In this document: positions 27,011 to 37,568 of the stretch, in pieces
Position numbering within the stretch: position 1 is the first letter of the stretch
How the letters are laid out: each line of letters starts with the position of its first letter
Source: an uncultured Alphaproteobacteria bacterium
Lineage (GTDB): Bacteria; Pseudomonadota; Alphaproteobacteria; RF32; CAG-239
Direction: 5' to 3'
Assembly (NCBI GenBank): GCA_944391515.1
Contig: CALXTW010000010.1
Span: 1-64,000 of the forward strand
DNA length: 64,000 bases
Program-made: the position numbers and the translations under genes
Notes under the pieces: generated by a model
Seen by the model: the letters and a program-made list of their open reading frames with translations, nothing else
Databases searched by the model: none
Told to the model about the DNA's origin: nothing

Positions 27011-28060
27011 GTGCCTAAACTTTTTGCCTCTTTTATATTTTTAACTCTGATGATTTTCAGCTCCTCCCTCCATGCTGAAGATATGAGCTTATACGATGTT
27101 GAAATAAGGGTAGATATCACTGCAGAAAATGCTTCCATAGCACGAGAAAAGGGCATGAATGATTCTAACCGTCAAGCGGTTATGACGGTTGCGAGCAGAC
27201 TAACCACCCCCGAAGGTACAAAAGTACTGGAACAATTAAACGATAATCAAATTCTCAACTTCATCAAAGAAGTTACCGTTGGCGAGGAAAAAGTCTCCGA
27301 TGTTCGTTATATGGCAAAACTAAAAGTCACCATCAATGCCGACATCTTAAAAGCCTACCTGTCTGAAAAAAACGCGCCTTTTGCCATGGTGGAAGAAAGC
27401 AAAATCATCATAATTCCATTGTTCAGAGAATTTCGCACAGATTCGCCTCTGTTATGGGAAGAAAATAATCCTTGGCGTGAGGCATGGGTAAACAACCCAC
27501 TCACCACTGGTCCGATAAAAATATCAGCCTTAGGCGATGAAGCCAACCAACAAATAACCGCCGCCCAAGCTCTGCAAATGAATGGCATTATCCTTGACCA
27601 AATTGCCGGCAACAATCAAACCCGCAACATTTACATTGCCGATGCTACCTATGACGGCATTGATGGTTTAGATATTACTTTATCAAGCTACGCCAATGGC
27701 TCTCAAAACATTATCAAGGTTCCCGGAATGAGAAGTCCGCAACTCTTTACGGACGGCGTTCAAAAAGTAAAAGAATATCTGATTGGTCAAGCCCAACAAC
27801 AAACTTTAGCGGTAAACACTGCCGCTCAAGAGATTACGGTTTTATATAGCTATGCCAACTTGCGTGATTGGGTTAATCTGCAAAAGACCATAAAAGCCTC
27901 AGCCGGTGTCACCGACTTAACTACCGACGCTCTCGGCAACGGCAACGCTCAATTCAAAATCAAATTTAACGGTACCTTTGACAGATTGCAAAGAGCCTTA
28001 CGCGACAAAAGATTAAACCTAACCGCCTATGACGGATTCTATAATCTGGAACGCTATTAA
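27011..28060 (+). CDS. DUF2066 family exported protein
   Basis: 349 residues from a GTG at 27011 with AAGGA eight bases upstream. Signal peptide of about 22 residues (LFASFIFLTLMIFSSSLHA, cut before EDMSL). The N-terminal half (DVEIRVDITAENASIAREKG, NDSNRQAVMTVASRL, VRYMAKLKVTINADIL) fits DUF2066, a periplasmic domain of unknown function common in proteobacteria. Between ndk and a PerM-like gene; the chromosomal pairing with PerM is known in alphaproteobacteria but its meaning is unclear. Confidence 0.8.
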   Translation: MPKLFASFIFLTLMIFSSSLHAEDMSLYDVEIRVDITAENASIAREKGMNDSNRQAVMTVASRLTTPEGTKVLEQLNDNQILNFIKEVTVGEEKVSDVRYMAKLKVTINADILKAYLSEKNAPFAMVEESKIIIIPLFREFRTDSPLLWEENNPWREAWVNNPLTTGPIKISALGDEANQQITAAQALQMNGIILDQIAGNNQTRNIYIADATYDGIDGLDITLSSYANGSQNIIKVPGMRSPQLFTDGVQKVKEYLIGQAQQQTLAVNTAAQEITVLYSYANLRDWVNLQKTIKASAGVTDLTTDALGNGNAQFKIKFNGTFDRLQRALRDKRLNLTAYDGFYNLERY

Positions 28061-28084
28061 AAAAATCAAAGAGGAGAAAAGACC

Positions 28085-29149
28085 ATGGTTTTTCAAAAAA
28101 AAGAAAACCGCAACTGGGTATTTTGGCTAACGCTTTTTGTTTTATTTTGCATAGCGGTTTACGCCCTCAAATCAGTACTTCTCCCCTTTGTAGCCGGCAT
28201 TATTATCGGTTATTTGCTTGATCCATGGGCATCATATTTTGAAAAACATGGCATGAACCGAACCTTAGCCACTTTTTTGGTTTTGTTCTTAGTCATCATC
28301 ATCATGATACCGGCGTTGCTGATTCTCTTTGGAATTATAGATGAACAAATCGGTCGTTTTCTAAATGCTCTTCCGCAATACATCTCAAGTTTCTTAAAAA
28401 AGATAGAACCGATTATTCAAGAATTACAATCGCGCATTCCCTCTCTTGAGGCCGATAAAATCAAAGAATACATCCGTAGCAATATGTCTAACGGACTGAA
28501 GATTTTTGGTTCTCTTGTCCGCAGCATCCTCAGTAGCGGATTCGCCTTTTTCAACTTGTTATCATTGTTGCTGATTACACCGGTTGTAGCTTTTTACATG
28601 CTCCGCGATTGGGATACCTTTATTGCCAAAGTTGATAGCTTGCTTCCGGTAAAATCTCAAGATTCAATCAGAACACAAGCCAAAGAAATCGACAGGACGC
28701 TCGCCGGATTTATCCGTGGACAATTGAGCGTTTGCCTCATTCTGGGGGCTTACTATTCTCTTGGTCTCTACTTTGTCGGATTAGAGCTAGGGGTTGTAGT
28801 TGGCTTTATGGCCGGAATCATTTCTTTTATTCCTTATATCGGTAGCATTTCAGGATTTGTCGTCAGTATGGGTATTGCACTCGCTCAATTTGACAGCCTA
28901 ACACCGATTCTCCAAGTTGTTGCCGTCTTTTTGAGTGGACAATTCATTGAAGGCAACTTCCTCACACCTAAATTGGTTGGAGACAATGTAGGTCTTCATC
29001 CGGTATGGGTAATGTTTGCTTTGCTTGCCGGCGGTGTTTTATTGGGCTTTTTAGGCTTAATGATAGCGGTTCCAGTTGCAGCAATTATTGGCGTTTTAAT
29101 CCGCCATGCCATAGACAACTACAAACAAAGCGATTTGTATTTGGAATAA
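28085..29149 (+). CDS. AI-2E/PerM family transporter-like membrane protein
   Basis: 354 residues, about eight TM segments. Family features: N-terminal LKSVLLPFVAGIIIGYLLDP, a charged helical periplasmic or cytoplasmic section (about 100-150), the FIRGQLSVCLILGAYYSLGL segment, GIISFIPYIGSISGF, and C-terminal GVLLGFLGLMIAVPVAAIIGV. Members have been tied to autoinducer-2 export or Na/H antiport, so substrate is not assigned. GGAG before the ATG; 24 bases after the DUF2066 gene. Confidence 0.9.
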   Translation: MVFQKKENRNWVFWLTLFVLFCIAVYALKSVLLPFVAGIIIGYLLDPWASYFEKHGMNRTLATFLVLFLVIIIMIPALLILFGIIDEQIGRFLNALPQYISSFLKKIEPIIQELQSRIPSLEADKIKEYIRSNMSNGLKIFGSLVRSILSSGFAFFNLLSLLLITPVVAFYMLRDWDTFIAKVDSLLPVKSQDSIRTQAKEIDRTLAGFIRGQLSVCLILGAYYSLGLYFVGLELGVVVGFMAGIISFIPYIGSISGFVVSMGIALAQFDSLTPILQVVAVFLSGQFIEGNFLTPKLVGDNVGLHPVWVMFALLAGGVLLGFLGLMIAVPVAAIIGVLIRHAIDNYKQSDLYLE

Positions 29150-29248
29150 ATCTGCGAAAAGTCTCAAAAACTCTCAGTTTCTTAAGATTTATTTTAGAAT
29201 TGCAAACTATGATAAACTCCAAAATCATCTATCATCAAAGGGGTTGTC

Positions 29249-30301
29249 ATGTTGTATGCTTTGCTCACTTCCACAGACACGCTCATCATCAGAGCCATTG
29301 TGGCATTTTTCATAGCTTTGGGTCTATCTTTAGCTTTTGGTGGAAAATTAATTAATTTTCTGCATCACCACCAAAGCAAAGGACAACCCATTCGTGAAGA
29401 TGGTCCTCAAAGCCATTTGCTGACCAAAAAAGGCACTCCTACCATGGGAGGATTGCTTATTTTAGGCACAACCACGCTTTCCACTTTACTCTGTGCCGAC
29501 CTACAAAATCCCTTTATTTGGATTTGTTTACTGGTATTGCTGATTTATGGCACCACCGGCTTTGTTGATGACTATGTCAAAGTGACCAAACAAACAGCTA
29601 ATGCCATGACCGCCAAAATGAAATTGGTTTTGCAATTCAGCACCGCATTGATTGCCGTTAGCGTTATTTCTTATGCCACGCCCGAACCTTATCGCTATAG
29701 CCTGACAATTCCTTATTTTAAGGATTTGGCACTTAACCTTTGTTGGTTTTATATTCCCTTGGCGATGATTGTAATTGCCGGAGCCTCCAATGCCGTAAAC
29801 TTAACAGATGGATTAGATGGCTTAGCCTCTGGCTTACTCATTTTAAGTTTTGGTGCATTTTTGATTTTTGCCTACACTTGCGGTTCTGCGATTGCACCAG
29901 AATTTACCTCTTTTGTAATTCCTTCTGCCGGAGAAATCTGCATTTTATGTGCTGCCGTAATTGGTGGCTGCTTAGGCTTTTTATGGTTTAATGCTCCCAA
30001 AGCTCAAGTATTTATGGGAGACACCGGTTCTCTTTCTTTAGGTGCTCTTTTGGGCACCATTGCCGTTATGACCAAGCATGAAATTTTGCTGGCCATAGTT
30101 GGCGGAGTTTTCGTTATGGAAACCGTTTCGGTCATGATACAAGTTGCCTACTTCAAAAAAACCGGCGGCAAACGCTTTTTCAAAATGGCACCGATACACC
30201 ACCATTTTGAGCAATTAGGTTGGCCCGAAACCACCGTTACCATCCGTTTTTGGATTATCGGATTCATTTTAGCGGCATTGGGTTTATGCAGTTTGTTATA
30301 G
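29249..30301 (+). CDS. mraY: Phospho-N-acetylmuramoyl-pentapeptide transferase
   Basis: MraY transfers phospho-MurNAc-pentapeptide to undecaprenyl phosphate, giving lipid I. 350 residues, about ten TM segments. Active-site motifs: KKGTPTMGGLLIL, the DDYVKVTK aspartates near 110, NLTDGLDGLASG, FMGDTGSLSLGA, and the PIHHHFEQLGWPE signature. It begins the shortened dcw cluster; murD, which usually follows, is absent and ftsW starts 12 bases later. Confidence 0.97.
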   Translation: MLYALLTSTDTLIIRAIVAFFIALGLSLAFGGKLINFLHHHQSKGQPIREDGPQSHLLTKKGTPTMGGLLILGTTTLSTLLCADLQNPFIWICLLVLLIYGTTGFVDDYVKVTKQTANAMTAKMKLVLQFSTALIAVSVISYATPEPYRYSLTIPYFKDLALNLCWFYIPLAMIVIAGASNAVNLTDGLDGLASGLLILSFGAFLIFAYTCGSAIAPEFTSFVIPSAGEICILCAAVIGGCLGFLWFNAPKAQVFMGDTGSLSLGALLGTIAVMTKHEILLAIVGGVFVMETVSVMIQVAYFKKTGGKRFFKMAPIHHHFEQLGWPETTVTIRFWIIGFILAALGLCSLL

Positions 30302-30313
30302 GCGGAGGAGCGA

Positions 30314-31447
30314 GTGTTTACATTTTCACGCAACAGTCGTTCGCAAATTGCCAACTGGTGGTGGACCGTTGACAAAGTTTTACTCACGCTCATCACCATT
30401 TTAATCCTCATTGGCATATTTTTAAACTTTTCTGCCAGTCCGGCCGTTGCCAGACGCATTGGAGCTGAGAGTTTTCACTTTGTCAAACGCCAATTAGTAT
30501 TCATTCCTTTAGCCATTGGATTGATGCTCTACCTCTCCATGCAAAATTTGCGCTTTATTCGTCGTACCGCCATTATTGGTTATGGTGTAGCCATGATTTT
30601 AATGGTTCTCACCTTGTTTTGGGGAGAAGAGACCAAAGGTGCTTCTCGTTGGATAAGGGTTTTGGGATTTTCACTCCAACCATCTGAATTCATTAAACCC
30701 ACCTTTGCCGTCGTTGCCGCCTGGCTGTTTGATGCTCAAAAAAGATATCAAGATATTCCGGGAACATTGTTGTCCTCAATTTTATTTCTGGCAACTCTAA
30801 GCTTGTTACTCCTCCAACCCGATATTGGTATGTCTTTTGTTGTAACGGTTATCTGGGGGTTTCAACTTTTCTTAAACGGGTTATCACTGATATTAGTTGG
30901 TTTTGCGATTTTAGCCGGCATTTTGGCATTAGTTGTTGCCTTTTTCGTTTTTCCGCACTTTCACACCCGCGTCATGCAATTTGTTGCCTCCGAAAACGAA
31001 GTCAGCTACCAAGTCAAAAAAGCCATGGAAGCTTTTGAAAATGGTAATCTCTTTGGCCGAGGACCTGGCGAAGGTGTCGTCAAACTCAACATTCCTGATG
31101 CCCATACCGACTTTATATTTGCAGTTGCCGGAGAAGAATTTGGTTTAATTTTATGTTTAATTTTGGTAGGATTGTTTGCAGCCATAGTTATTCGTTCCAT
31201 GCTGATATCACTCAAGGATAATAATTTATTTATTATTTTATCATCGGCCGCATTGTCAGCCTCTTTTGGATTACAAGGAATCATCAACATGGCATCAACC
31301 CTACACCTAATTCCGACCAAAGGAATGACTTTGCCATTTATTTCTTATGGTGGTTCATCAATTTTAGCCACCTCTTTGGGAATAGGAATGTTATTGGCCA
31401 TAACACGCAAAAACGTACACGCGGAGGATAAAGATGAAGCAGACTAA
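30314..31447 (+). CDS. ftsW: Peptidoglycan glycosyltransferase FtsW
   Basis: FtsW is the SEDS polymerase of septal peptidoglycan. 377 residues, ten TM segments, GTG start at 30314 with GGAGG five bases upstream. Conserved GASRWIRVLGFSLQPSEFIKP (in parts GASRWIRVL, LQPSEFIKP), the FGRGPGEGVVKLNIPDAHTD loop and the C-terminal LPFISYGGSSILATSLGIG. Overlaps murG by 14 bases. Its usual partner ftsI is not in the window. Confidence 0.96.
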   Translation: MFTFSRNSRSQIANWWWTVDKVLLTLITILILIGIFLNFSASPAVARRIGAESFHFVKRQLVFIPLAIGLMLYLSMQNLRFIRRTAIIGYGVAMILMVLTLFWGEETKGASRWIRVLGFSLQPSEFIKPTFAVVAAWLFDAQKRYQDIPGTLLSSILFLATLSLLLLQPDIGMSFVVTVIWGFQLFLNGLSLILVGFAILAGILALVVAFFVFPHFHTRVMQFVASENEVSYQVKKAMEAFENGNLFGRGPGEGVVKLNIPDAHTDFIFAVAGEEFGLILCLILVGLFAAIVIRSMLISLKDNNLFIILSSAALSASFGLQGIINMASTLHLIPTKGMTLPFISYGGSSILATSLGIGMLLAITRKNVHAEDKDEAD

Positions 31448-32546
31448 GGACCAAAAACCGCTCATTATTTTAACGGCCGGCGGCACGGGAGGACACGTCT
31501 TTCCGGCAGAATCTTTGGCCGAAGAATTATCCGAAAGAGGATATGAATTAGCTCTTGTCACGGACGCACGCGGTAAAAACAATTATCACGGCAAATTAAA
31601 CGAAATTCCTAATTACTCGGTTTTATCCGGTCCTTTAGTTGGTAAATCAAAATTCACCAAAATCAAAAGCCTGATAAAGACATGCTTTGGCATTTTGCAA
31701 GCCGGTTTACTCTTACTGCGCAAAAAACCGGTATGCGTCGTCGGCTTTGGAGGTTACGCTTCTTTCCCATGTTGCATGGCGGCCATTTTATTAGGCGTTG
31801 ACTTGGTTATTCACGAACAAAATTCAGTCATGAGCCGCACCAATCGTTTTTTGAGCAAATACGCCACCCTTATCGCCCAAAGTTTCCGCAATGCCAAATA
31901 TACTCCTCTGCATGTCAAAAGCGTCGTAACCGGCATGCCGATTCGCAAAGCAATATCCTCGCTCAATGGCAACGCCTATCCCAAGCTCAAAGATGCAAAA
32001 TTTAATTTATTAATTATCGGAGGTTCTCAGGGAGCAAAAATTTTTGGCGAAGTAATTCCTCAAGCCATACAGCTATTACCGGAAGACATACGCCACAATC
32101 TGAACATCACCCAACAATGCAAAGCCGAAGACATCACCGCCACACAAGAAACTTATGCCAACAGTGGTTGCCAAGCTAACATTGCTTCATTTTTTTCTAA
32201 TATGCCGGAACTCTATACACAATCACATTTAATCATTTCCCGTGCCGGAGCGTCATCAGTATTTGAAATTGCGGCGGCAGGCATTCCATCGATTCTCATT
32301 CCGCTTCCTACCGCTGCCGACGACCACCAAACCGCTAATGCCAAATACATTACGGATTTTAACGGCGGTCTTGCCATTTCACAAAAAGATTTCACACCTG
32401 AAAACTTAGCCAAGATACTGGAAGATTTAATATCTCATCCCGAACGCCTGCAACAAATGTCCTTGAGTATCAGACGCTCAGCCATTACCGACGCAGCCAC
32501 TCGCTTGGCCGAAGCAATTGAAAAAGAAATTATATCCCAACGCTAG
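31434..32546 (+). CDS. murG: Lipid II synthase MurG
   Basis: MurG is the GlcNAc transferase that turns lipid I into lipid II on the inner face of the membrane. 370 residues, GT-B fold: ILTAGGTGGHVFPAESLAEE, HEQNSVMSRTNR, LLIIGGSQGAKIFGE, SRAGASSVFEIAAAGIPSILIPLP and the DDHQTANAKY motif. Start overlaps ftsW. It is followed directly by murB, with murC missing. Confidence 0.96.
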   Translation: MKQTKDQKPLIILTAGGTGGHVFPAESLAEELSERGYELALVTDARGKNNYHGKLNEIPNYSVLSGPLVGKSKFTKIKSLIKTCFGILQAGLLLLRKKPVCVVGFGGYASFPCCMAAILLGVDLVIHEQNSVMSRTNRFLSKYATLIAQSFRNAKYTPLHVKSVVTGMPIRKAISSLNGNAYPKLKDAKFNLLIIGGSQGAKIFGEVIPQAIQLLPEDIRHNLNITQQCKAEDITATQETYANSGCQANIASFFSNMPELYTQSHLIISRAGASSVFEIAAAGIPSILIPLPTAADDHQTANAKYITDFNGGLAISQKDFTPENLAKILEDLISHPERLQQMSLSIRRSAITDAATRLAEAIEKEIISQR

Positions 32547-32555
32547 GAGAGCAGC

Positions 32556-33473
32556 ATGTTACATCTATTCCGTCGCAGCCTGATAGATATACTACCCAAA
32601 GTCCGCGGCAAATATCAAAAAGACGTTCCTTTAAGCAAACACACATGGTTTGGCGTCGGTGGTCCGGCGGAAGTAATGTATCATCCTCAAGATGCAGAAG
32701 ATTTAAGCCTTTTTATTCGTACAAAACCCTATAATTTACCAACTTGTATTATTGGCGGCGGTAGCAATCTTTTAGTCAGAGACGGTGGCATTCCGGGCGT
32801 GGTTATCAAGCTCGACAGTGCAGCTTTTCGCAAAATTACGGTTGAAGACAACCTTATCACTTGCGGTGCCGGTGTTAAAAATGCAGAGCTCAAAAAAATC
32901 ATGCTCGAACACGAATTAGGGGGATTAGAATTTTTATGCTCAATTCCGGGAGTAATCGGCGGTTCTGTCAAAACCAATGCCGGCTGTTTTGGCTCTGAAG
33001 TCAAAGATGTAATTGCCAAAGCCACAATCATCAACGGCGCCGGAGAGATTAAAGAAATCGGTGTTGAAGACTTATTGCTCTCCTACCGCAGCAGTTTCTT
33101 TCCCGACGATTGGATTATATTATCTCTCACCCTCAAAGCCACCCCTACTCCGGCTGAAGAAATTCGCAAAAAATTAGAGGAACAAAAATCCTACCGCCTC
33201 AAAAAACAACCCTGCAATGCTAAAACTGCGGGCTCAACTTTCAAAAATCCCGAAGGCCTAAGAGCCTGGGAGCTTATCCAAAAATCGGGTTGTAAAGATT
33301 TAAGCGTCGGTGGTGCCAAAGTATCGGAAATACACAGCAATTTTTTAATTAATACCGGCAACGCCACCGCCAAAGATATTGAAACTTTAGGTGAAACCAT
33401 CATCCAACGCGTCAAACAAAAAACCTCCATCACTCTTGAGTGGGAAATCAAACGTTTGGGAATACAAAAATAA
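32556..33473 (+). CDS. murB: UDP-N-acetylenolpyruvoylglucosamine reductase
   Basis: MurB reduces UDP-GlcNAc-enolpyruvate to UDP-MurNAc with NADPH and FAD. 305 residues: KHTWFGVGGPAEVMY near 29, IIGGGSNLLVRDGG, the CSIPGVIGGSVKTNAGCFGSE FAD segment (CSIPGVIGGS, NAGCFG), LLSYRSSFFPDD, and the C-terminal TAGSTFKNPEG with Ser as catalytic acid and SEIHSNFLIN. Nine bases after murG; ftsQ ATG follows four bases after its stop. Confidence 0.96.
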   Translation: MLHLFRRSLIDILPKVRGKYQKDVPLSKHTWFGVGGPAEVMYHPQDAEDLSLFIRTKPYNLPTCIIGGGSNLLVRDGGIPGVVIKLDSAAFRKITVEDNLITCGAGVKNAELKKIMLEHELGGLEFLCSIPGVIGGSVKTNAGCFGSEVKDVIAKATIINGAGEIKEIGVEDLLLSYRSSFFPDDWIILSLTLKATPTPAEEIRKKLEEQKSYRLKKQPCNAKTAGSTFKNPEGLRAWELIQKSGCKDLSVGGAKVSEIHSNFLINTGNATAKDIETLGETIIQRVKQKTSITLEWEIKRLGIQK

Positions 33474-33476
33474 GCC

Positions 33477-34355
33477 ATGCCAGAAAAGAAAACCCCTACA
33501 ATAGCACCGGCTGCAGCCGTGAGCATTCCGACCCGCATCAGCCTACCTCAAGAATGGCCGTTTCGCCTTGCGGGCAATATCTTTTTTCTGGCATTAATTT
33601 GCGCTTTAGCTTCCGCCATCATCACCATCAAAACCAACCTCATCGGACGCAAGCTGACCGACCTCAGCACAGAGTTTTATAACTACACCAGCCACATTGG
33701 TTTTAAGCTAGACGATATTGTTGTCTCAGGCAGACACAAAACCTCAAAAGAAGATCTCAAAAACATTTTACAGCTCAACCGAGAAAGTAATATTCTCACC
33801 CTTGATTTACAAGACATAAAACTCAAACTTGAACAACTCCCATGGATTCGCAAAGCCGAAGTCAGCCGTCATTACTTCCCCAATATTTTACAAATTAATT
33901 TAGAAGAAAGAGAAGTCGAAAGCATCTGGCAAATTAATAATCAATTCCATCCGATAGACCGTGATGGTCATGTCATTAACGCCCCGTTCAGTTCCCCTCG
34001 CCCAATATTATTGATTGTCGGCGAAGGAGCACCTGAAAATATCCCGCAATTAATGCAAATTATTTCCACCGATAAAGAGATTTTCTCGCGCATAAAAGTT
34101 GCCAATTTTATTTCCGGCAGACGGTGGAATTTAATCTTAGACAACATAGAAAACGGCATCACCATTAAACTTCCGGCACAAGACATCGAACAAGCATGGA
34201 AAAAATTGGTAAAATTAAACACCTCGCAAGGACTTCTTAAGCGTAAATTAACCATAATTGATTTAAGATTCCCCAATAAAGTAATCGTAAAATTAGGTAA
34301 AATGACCAAAGAGGAGCGTGAACGCCTTAAAGAAGTCAAAGAAAGCCTAATGTAA
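33477..34355 (+). CDS. ftsQ: Cell division protein FtsQ
   Basis: FtsQ is the bitopic scaffold linking early and late divisome proteins. 292 residues: a cytoplasmic N-terminus with Pro/Ala, TM at about 38-57 (IFFLALICALASAIITIKT), a POTRA domain (FKLDDIVVSGRHKTSKEDL, LPWIRKAEVSRHYFPNILQI) and a beta domain ending before a basic tail. No ddl precedes it, in contrast to the standard order. Confidence 0.93.
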   Translation: MPEKKTPTIAPAAAVSIPTRISLPQEWPFRLAGNIFFLALICALASAIITIKTNLIGRKLTDLSTEFYNYTSHIGFKLDDIVVSGRHKTSKEDLKNILQLNRESNILTLDLQDIKLKLEQLPWIRKAEVSRHYFPNILQINLEEREVESIWQINNQFHPIDRDGHVINAPFSSPRPILLIVGEGAPENIPQLMQIISTDKEIFSRIKVANFISGRRWNLILDNIENGITIKLPAQDIEQAWKKLVKLNTSQGLLKRKLTIIDLRFPNKVIVKLGKMTKEERERLKEVKESLM

Positions 34356-34375
34356 AAAGCCAAACGAGGGATAAG

Positions 34376-35629
34376 TTGACACATTCATTTAACCGCCTGA
34401 CCACCATAGCCGCGTTAGACATAGGCTCGTCAAAAGTTTGTTGCCTGATAGCAAAAATCAGCCGCGATAAAAAAATCAACGTGGTTGGCTACGGTTATAA
34501 TGCCTCCAAAGGTATCAAAAACGGAATTGTGACCGATATTAATCAAGCCACATTATCGGTTTGCAACGCGGTTGAAACTGCGGAACAAATGGCCAATGAG
34601 CGCATCAATCGCATCATCGTCAACATCTCCGGCGACAGAATCAAAAGCAGTATCAAAGGGGCAACAATCGCCATCAACCGCAACCGTCCGGTTAATGACA
34701 TGGATATCAAAAAGGTCATTGAAAAAGGCATCAACAAAATAAACGTTGAAGACAACGAACTCATTCACTGCCTACCGACCAATTATCGCCTTGACTTGGG
34801 CGAAGAGATAAAAGACCCGCGCAATATTTATGGCGAGAATTTATCCGTCAACATTTTGCTGGGAATGGTGCCTGATATTCAGTTCAAAAACCTTTCCACC
34901 GTAATGGAAAATGCGCACCTTGAAATTGCCGAGAAAGCCTTTTCAGCCTATGCTTCGGGTTTAGCTTGCTTGGTAGAAGATGAAAAAGAAATCGGCGCAT
35001 CAATCGTTGATATCGGGGGCGGCACCACCAATATCGCCACATTTAAGCACGGATATCCGATTGCCTTTTCTTCCATCGGCGTTGGCGGCAACAATGTAAC
35101 CAATGATATTGCCTGGGGTTTAACCACTTCTTTCACTCATGCCGAAAGATTAAAAACCCTGCATGGTTGCGCTTTTATGACCTCGCAAGATAAAGAAGAC
35201 TTAATCAATGTTTATCCCGTTGGCGAGGAAGATGACAGCCTCATCAAACAAGTTCCCAAAGCCGAATTAATCAGCATTATCACACCGCGTATTGAAGAAA
35301 TATTTGAACTTGTAAATAAGAAGCTCGCTGAACATGGTCTCAAAGACATTTCTTCACACCGCGTTGTTCTCACCGGTGGTGGTTCACAATTATCAGGGAT
35401 TCGCGATATTGCCACCATGATACTCGACAAACAAGTCCGCATTGGTCGTCCGAAAAACGTTATCAATTTACCGGATAATTTATACAATCCATGTTTTTCA
35501 ACCGCCATTGGTTTGTTGCTGTTTGCACTGAATTACAGCGAACGAAAGCCCAACAAAATCATCAGTAAACCGGTTGCCGGTAATTCTGGGTTGAGCCGAA
35601 TAATGACTTGGTTTAAGCAAAGTTTTTAA
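34376..35629 (+). CDS. ftsA: Cell division protein FtsA
   Basis: FtsA is the actin-like ATPase tethering FtsZ to the membrane. 417 residues with [15 protein letters not shown] (phosphate 1), [14 protein letters not shown] (phosphate 2), [12 protein letters not shown] (adenosine) and a C-terminal amphipathic helix ([12 protein letters not shown]). TTG start at 34376 with GAGGG five bases upstream; the reading frame has no closer ATG that keeps the DIGSS motif. Followed by a terminator, so ftsZ seems to be transcribed on its own as well. Confidence 0.96.
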   Translation: MTHSFNRLTTIAALDIGSSKVCCLIAKISRDKKINVVGYGYNASKGIKNGIVTDINQATLSVCNAVETAEQMANERINRIIVNISGDRIKSSIKGATIAINRNRPVNDMDIKKVIEKGINKINVEDNELIHCLPTNYRLDLGEEIKDPRNIYGENLSVNILLGMVPDIQFKNLSTVMENAHLEIAEKAFSAYASGLACLVEDEKEIGASIVDIGGGTTNIATFKHGYPIAFSSIGVGGNNVTNDIAWGLTTSFTHAERLKTLHGCAFMTSQDKEDLINVYPVGEEDDSLIKQVPKAELISIITPRIEEIFELVNKKLAEHGLKDISSHRVVLTGGGSQLSGIRDIATMILDKQVRIGRPKNVINLPDNLYNPCFSTAIGLLLFALNYSERKPNKIISKPVAGNSGLSRIMTWFKQSF

Positions 35630-35638
35630 GCTTTTCCA

Positions 35639-35671
35639 CCTCTTTTGTTTTATCGCAAAAGAGGTTTTTTT
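35639..35671 (+). terminator. Terminator between ftsA and ftsZ
   Basis: CCTCTTTTG and CAAAAGAGG with an 8-base loop followed by seven T. Confidence 0.88.
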
Positions 35672-35778
35672 ATAAAATTTCAAAAAATTTAAAATTAAAA
35701 AAAGTTAGTAACCAAAACTTAATTTATTTTCCGTATGCTATACATAACTTAAGTAAAATTTTTGGAGTAAGAAATACA

Positions 35779-37491
35779 ATGTCAATCAAATTAGCTGTAC
35801 CAGAAGCCACCGTAATGCACTTAAAACCGAGAATCTCAGTCATCGGCGTAGGCGGAGGCGGCGGCAATGCCGTCAACAACATGATTGACCAAAATTTAGA
35901 AGGTGTTGACTTTATCGTTGCCAACACTGACGCCCAAGCTTTAGCCCATTCCAAAGCCAGTCGCAAAATTCAATTAGGTCTTGAAACCACCATGGGTTTG
36001 GGTGCCGGTGCTCGCCCCGAAGTCGGACGCATGGCTGCCGAAGAAGCCAAAGAAGAAATTGAAAAAGAATTAGAAGGCGCCAATATGGTATTCATAACTG
36101 CCGGCATGGGTGGTGGTACCGGTTCAGGTGCTGCTCCGGTTGTCGCTCGCCTTGCCAAAGCCAAAGGCATTTTAACGGTTGGCGTTGTGACCAAACCTTT
36201 CCAATTTGAGGGTCGCAAACGTATGGAAACAGCCGAAGCCGCTGTTGAAGATTTCACCAATTCGGTAGATAGTATCATCATTATTCCAAACCAAAATCTG
36301 TTCCGCGTTGCTGACAAAAAAACCACTTTAGCCGATGCTTTTATTATGGCCGATAACGTCTTGTATGCTGGTGTTCGCTCCATCACCGACTTGATGATGA
36401 TGCCGGGCTTAATTAACTTGGACTTCGCTGATATTAAGAGCATCATGGAAGACAAAGGCAAAGCCATTATGGGTACGGGTGAAGCCGAAGGCGAAGATCG
36501 TGCCATCAAAGCCGCCGAACAAGCTCTGGCCAATCCTTTGCTTGATGATTGCTCAATGCGTGGAGCCAAAGGTGTATTAATCAACATTACCGGTGGTTCT
36601 GACATCACCTTATTTGAGATTGATGAAGCCGCCAGCCGCATTAAAGAAGAAGTTGATGAAGATGCTAACATCATCTTCGGTTCAAGTTTTGATGAAGCTT
36701 TAGTAGGAAAAATTCGTGTTTCAATCGTTGCCACGGGTATTGGCGATGGCGCAGTCAGACAACCTCAGCCCAAACCGGCAGCCAAGGTAGCAGAAGACTA
36801 CCTCAAAGAAAGCTTTATGCCGGAAGTCAAAACATTAGACGTTCCGAATGAAGAAACCGATTCCAACTTAGAAAAATTCTCAGCCACCGCTCCTGAAATG
36901 AGCGAAGAAGCTGAAACGCCGGAGGAAACAATCATCAGCGCGCCGATAGTTTCCTTTAGCTCCGACGAAGAGACTTCTCCTGCCAATGAAGAAGAGCCTA
37001 TTGCTCAAGCTCCGGTAGAAGAAGAAAAATTTGAGGATTTCAATAATCTTGATAATTCAACGATTATAAATGATATGCCTCAAGCCTCCTCTTTGTTTAA
37101 GGCTATTATTAGCAAAAACGAAGACATAAATGTTGATGACCAACTCGCCAACATTTTATCTTCAAACGAAAATTCTTTTACGGCCAAGACCTCTCTCAAA
37201 CAAGTAGAGGAAGAGCCGGAATTATTCCCGAACCACAATCCGAAACCTTTTTCAGCTCCACGCAAAGAAGAGCCGGAAAAATTGATTGTGAACGATGATG
37301 ATGAAGAATATACCCCAACCCTCATTGAAAGAGTAACGGGCTTCTCCATCGCCAAGAGAAACCGCAAGAAACAGGCTAAGGAAAATGAGCGTTACCAAGA
37401 GCCTATTTCTCCCACTTTCTCAGACAACGATTACGACCCTGAAGATAAGTTGAATCTGGAGATTCCGTCATTTTTACGGCGTAAATCGTAA
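35779..37491 (+). CDS. ftsZ: Cell division protein FtsZ
   Basis: FtsZ is the tubulin-like GTPase that forms the Z ring. 570 residues: GTPase core with [14 protein letters not shown], the tubulin signature [13 protein letters not shown] near 115, and T7-loop [11 protein letters not shown]; then a long acidic, P/E-rich linker of about 220 residues (330-555) and the C-terminal peptide [10 protein letters not shown], the docking site for FtsA and others. The length and linker are typical of alphaproteobacteria. Upstream is a 140-base AT-rich gap after the ftsA terminator; GGAGT precedes the ATG. Confidence 0.98.
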   Translation: MSIKLAVPEATVMHLKPRISVIGVGGGGGNAVNNMIDQNLEGVDFIVANTDAQALAHSKASRKIQLGLETTMGLGAGARPEVGRMAAEEAKEEIEKELEGANMVFITAGMGGGTGSGAAPVVARLAKAKGILTVGVVTKPFQFEGRKRMETAEAAVEDFTNSVDSIIIIPNQNLFRVADKKTTLADAFIMADNVLYAGVRSITDLMMMPGLINLDFADIKSIMEDKGKAIMGTGEAEGEDRAIKAAEQALANPLLDDCSMRGAKGVLINITGGSDITLFEIDEAASRIKEEVDEDANIIFGSSFDEALVGKIRVSIVATGIGDGAVRQPQPKPAAKVAEDYLKESFMPEVKTLDVPNEETDSNLEKFSATAPEMSEEAETPEETIISAPIVSFSSDEETSPANEEEPIAQAPVEEEKFEDFNNLDNSTIINDMPQASSLFKAIISKNEDINVDDQLANILSSNENSFTAKTSLKQVEEEPELFPNHNPKPFSAPRKEEPEKLIVNDDDEEYTPTLIERVTGFSIAKRNRKKQAKENERYQEPISPTFSDNDYDPEDKLNLEIPSFLRRKS

Positions 37492-37521
37492 TTTTAAGAT
37501 ATTATTATAGGTTATAAACCT

Positions 37522-37552
37522 AAAAAAACCCTCGATTAACGAGGGTTTTTTA
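37522..37552 (+). terminator. Terminator after ftsZ
   Basis: CCCTCG, ATTAA loop, CGAGGG flanked by A- and T-runs; also usable by the convergent lipoprotein gene at 37569. Confidence 0.92.
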
Positions 37553-37568
37553 TTAGAACTAAAAGCAA

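Noticed and set aside
35672-35778. Promoter of ftsZ
   Set aside because: TATGCT and TATACA occur, but no convincing -35 at the right distance; not listed as a feature.
35970-36734. 254-codon minus-strand frame
   Set aside because: Antisense to the FtsZ GTPase core; no domain and the sense frame is certain.
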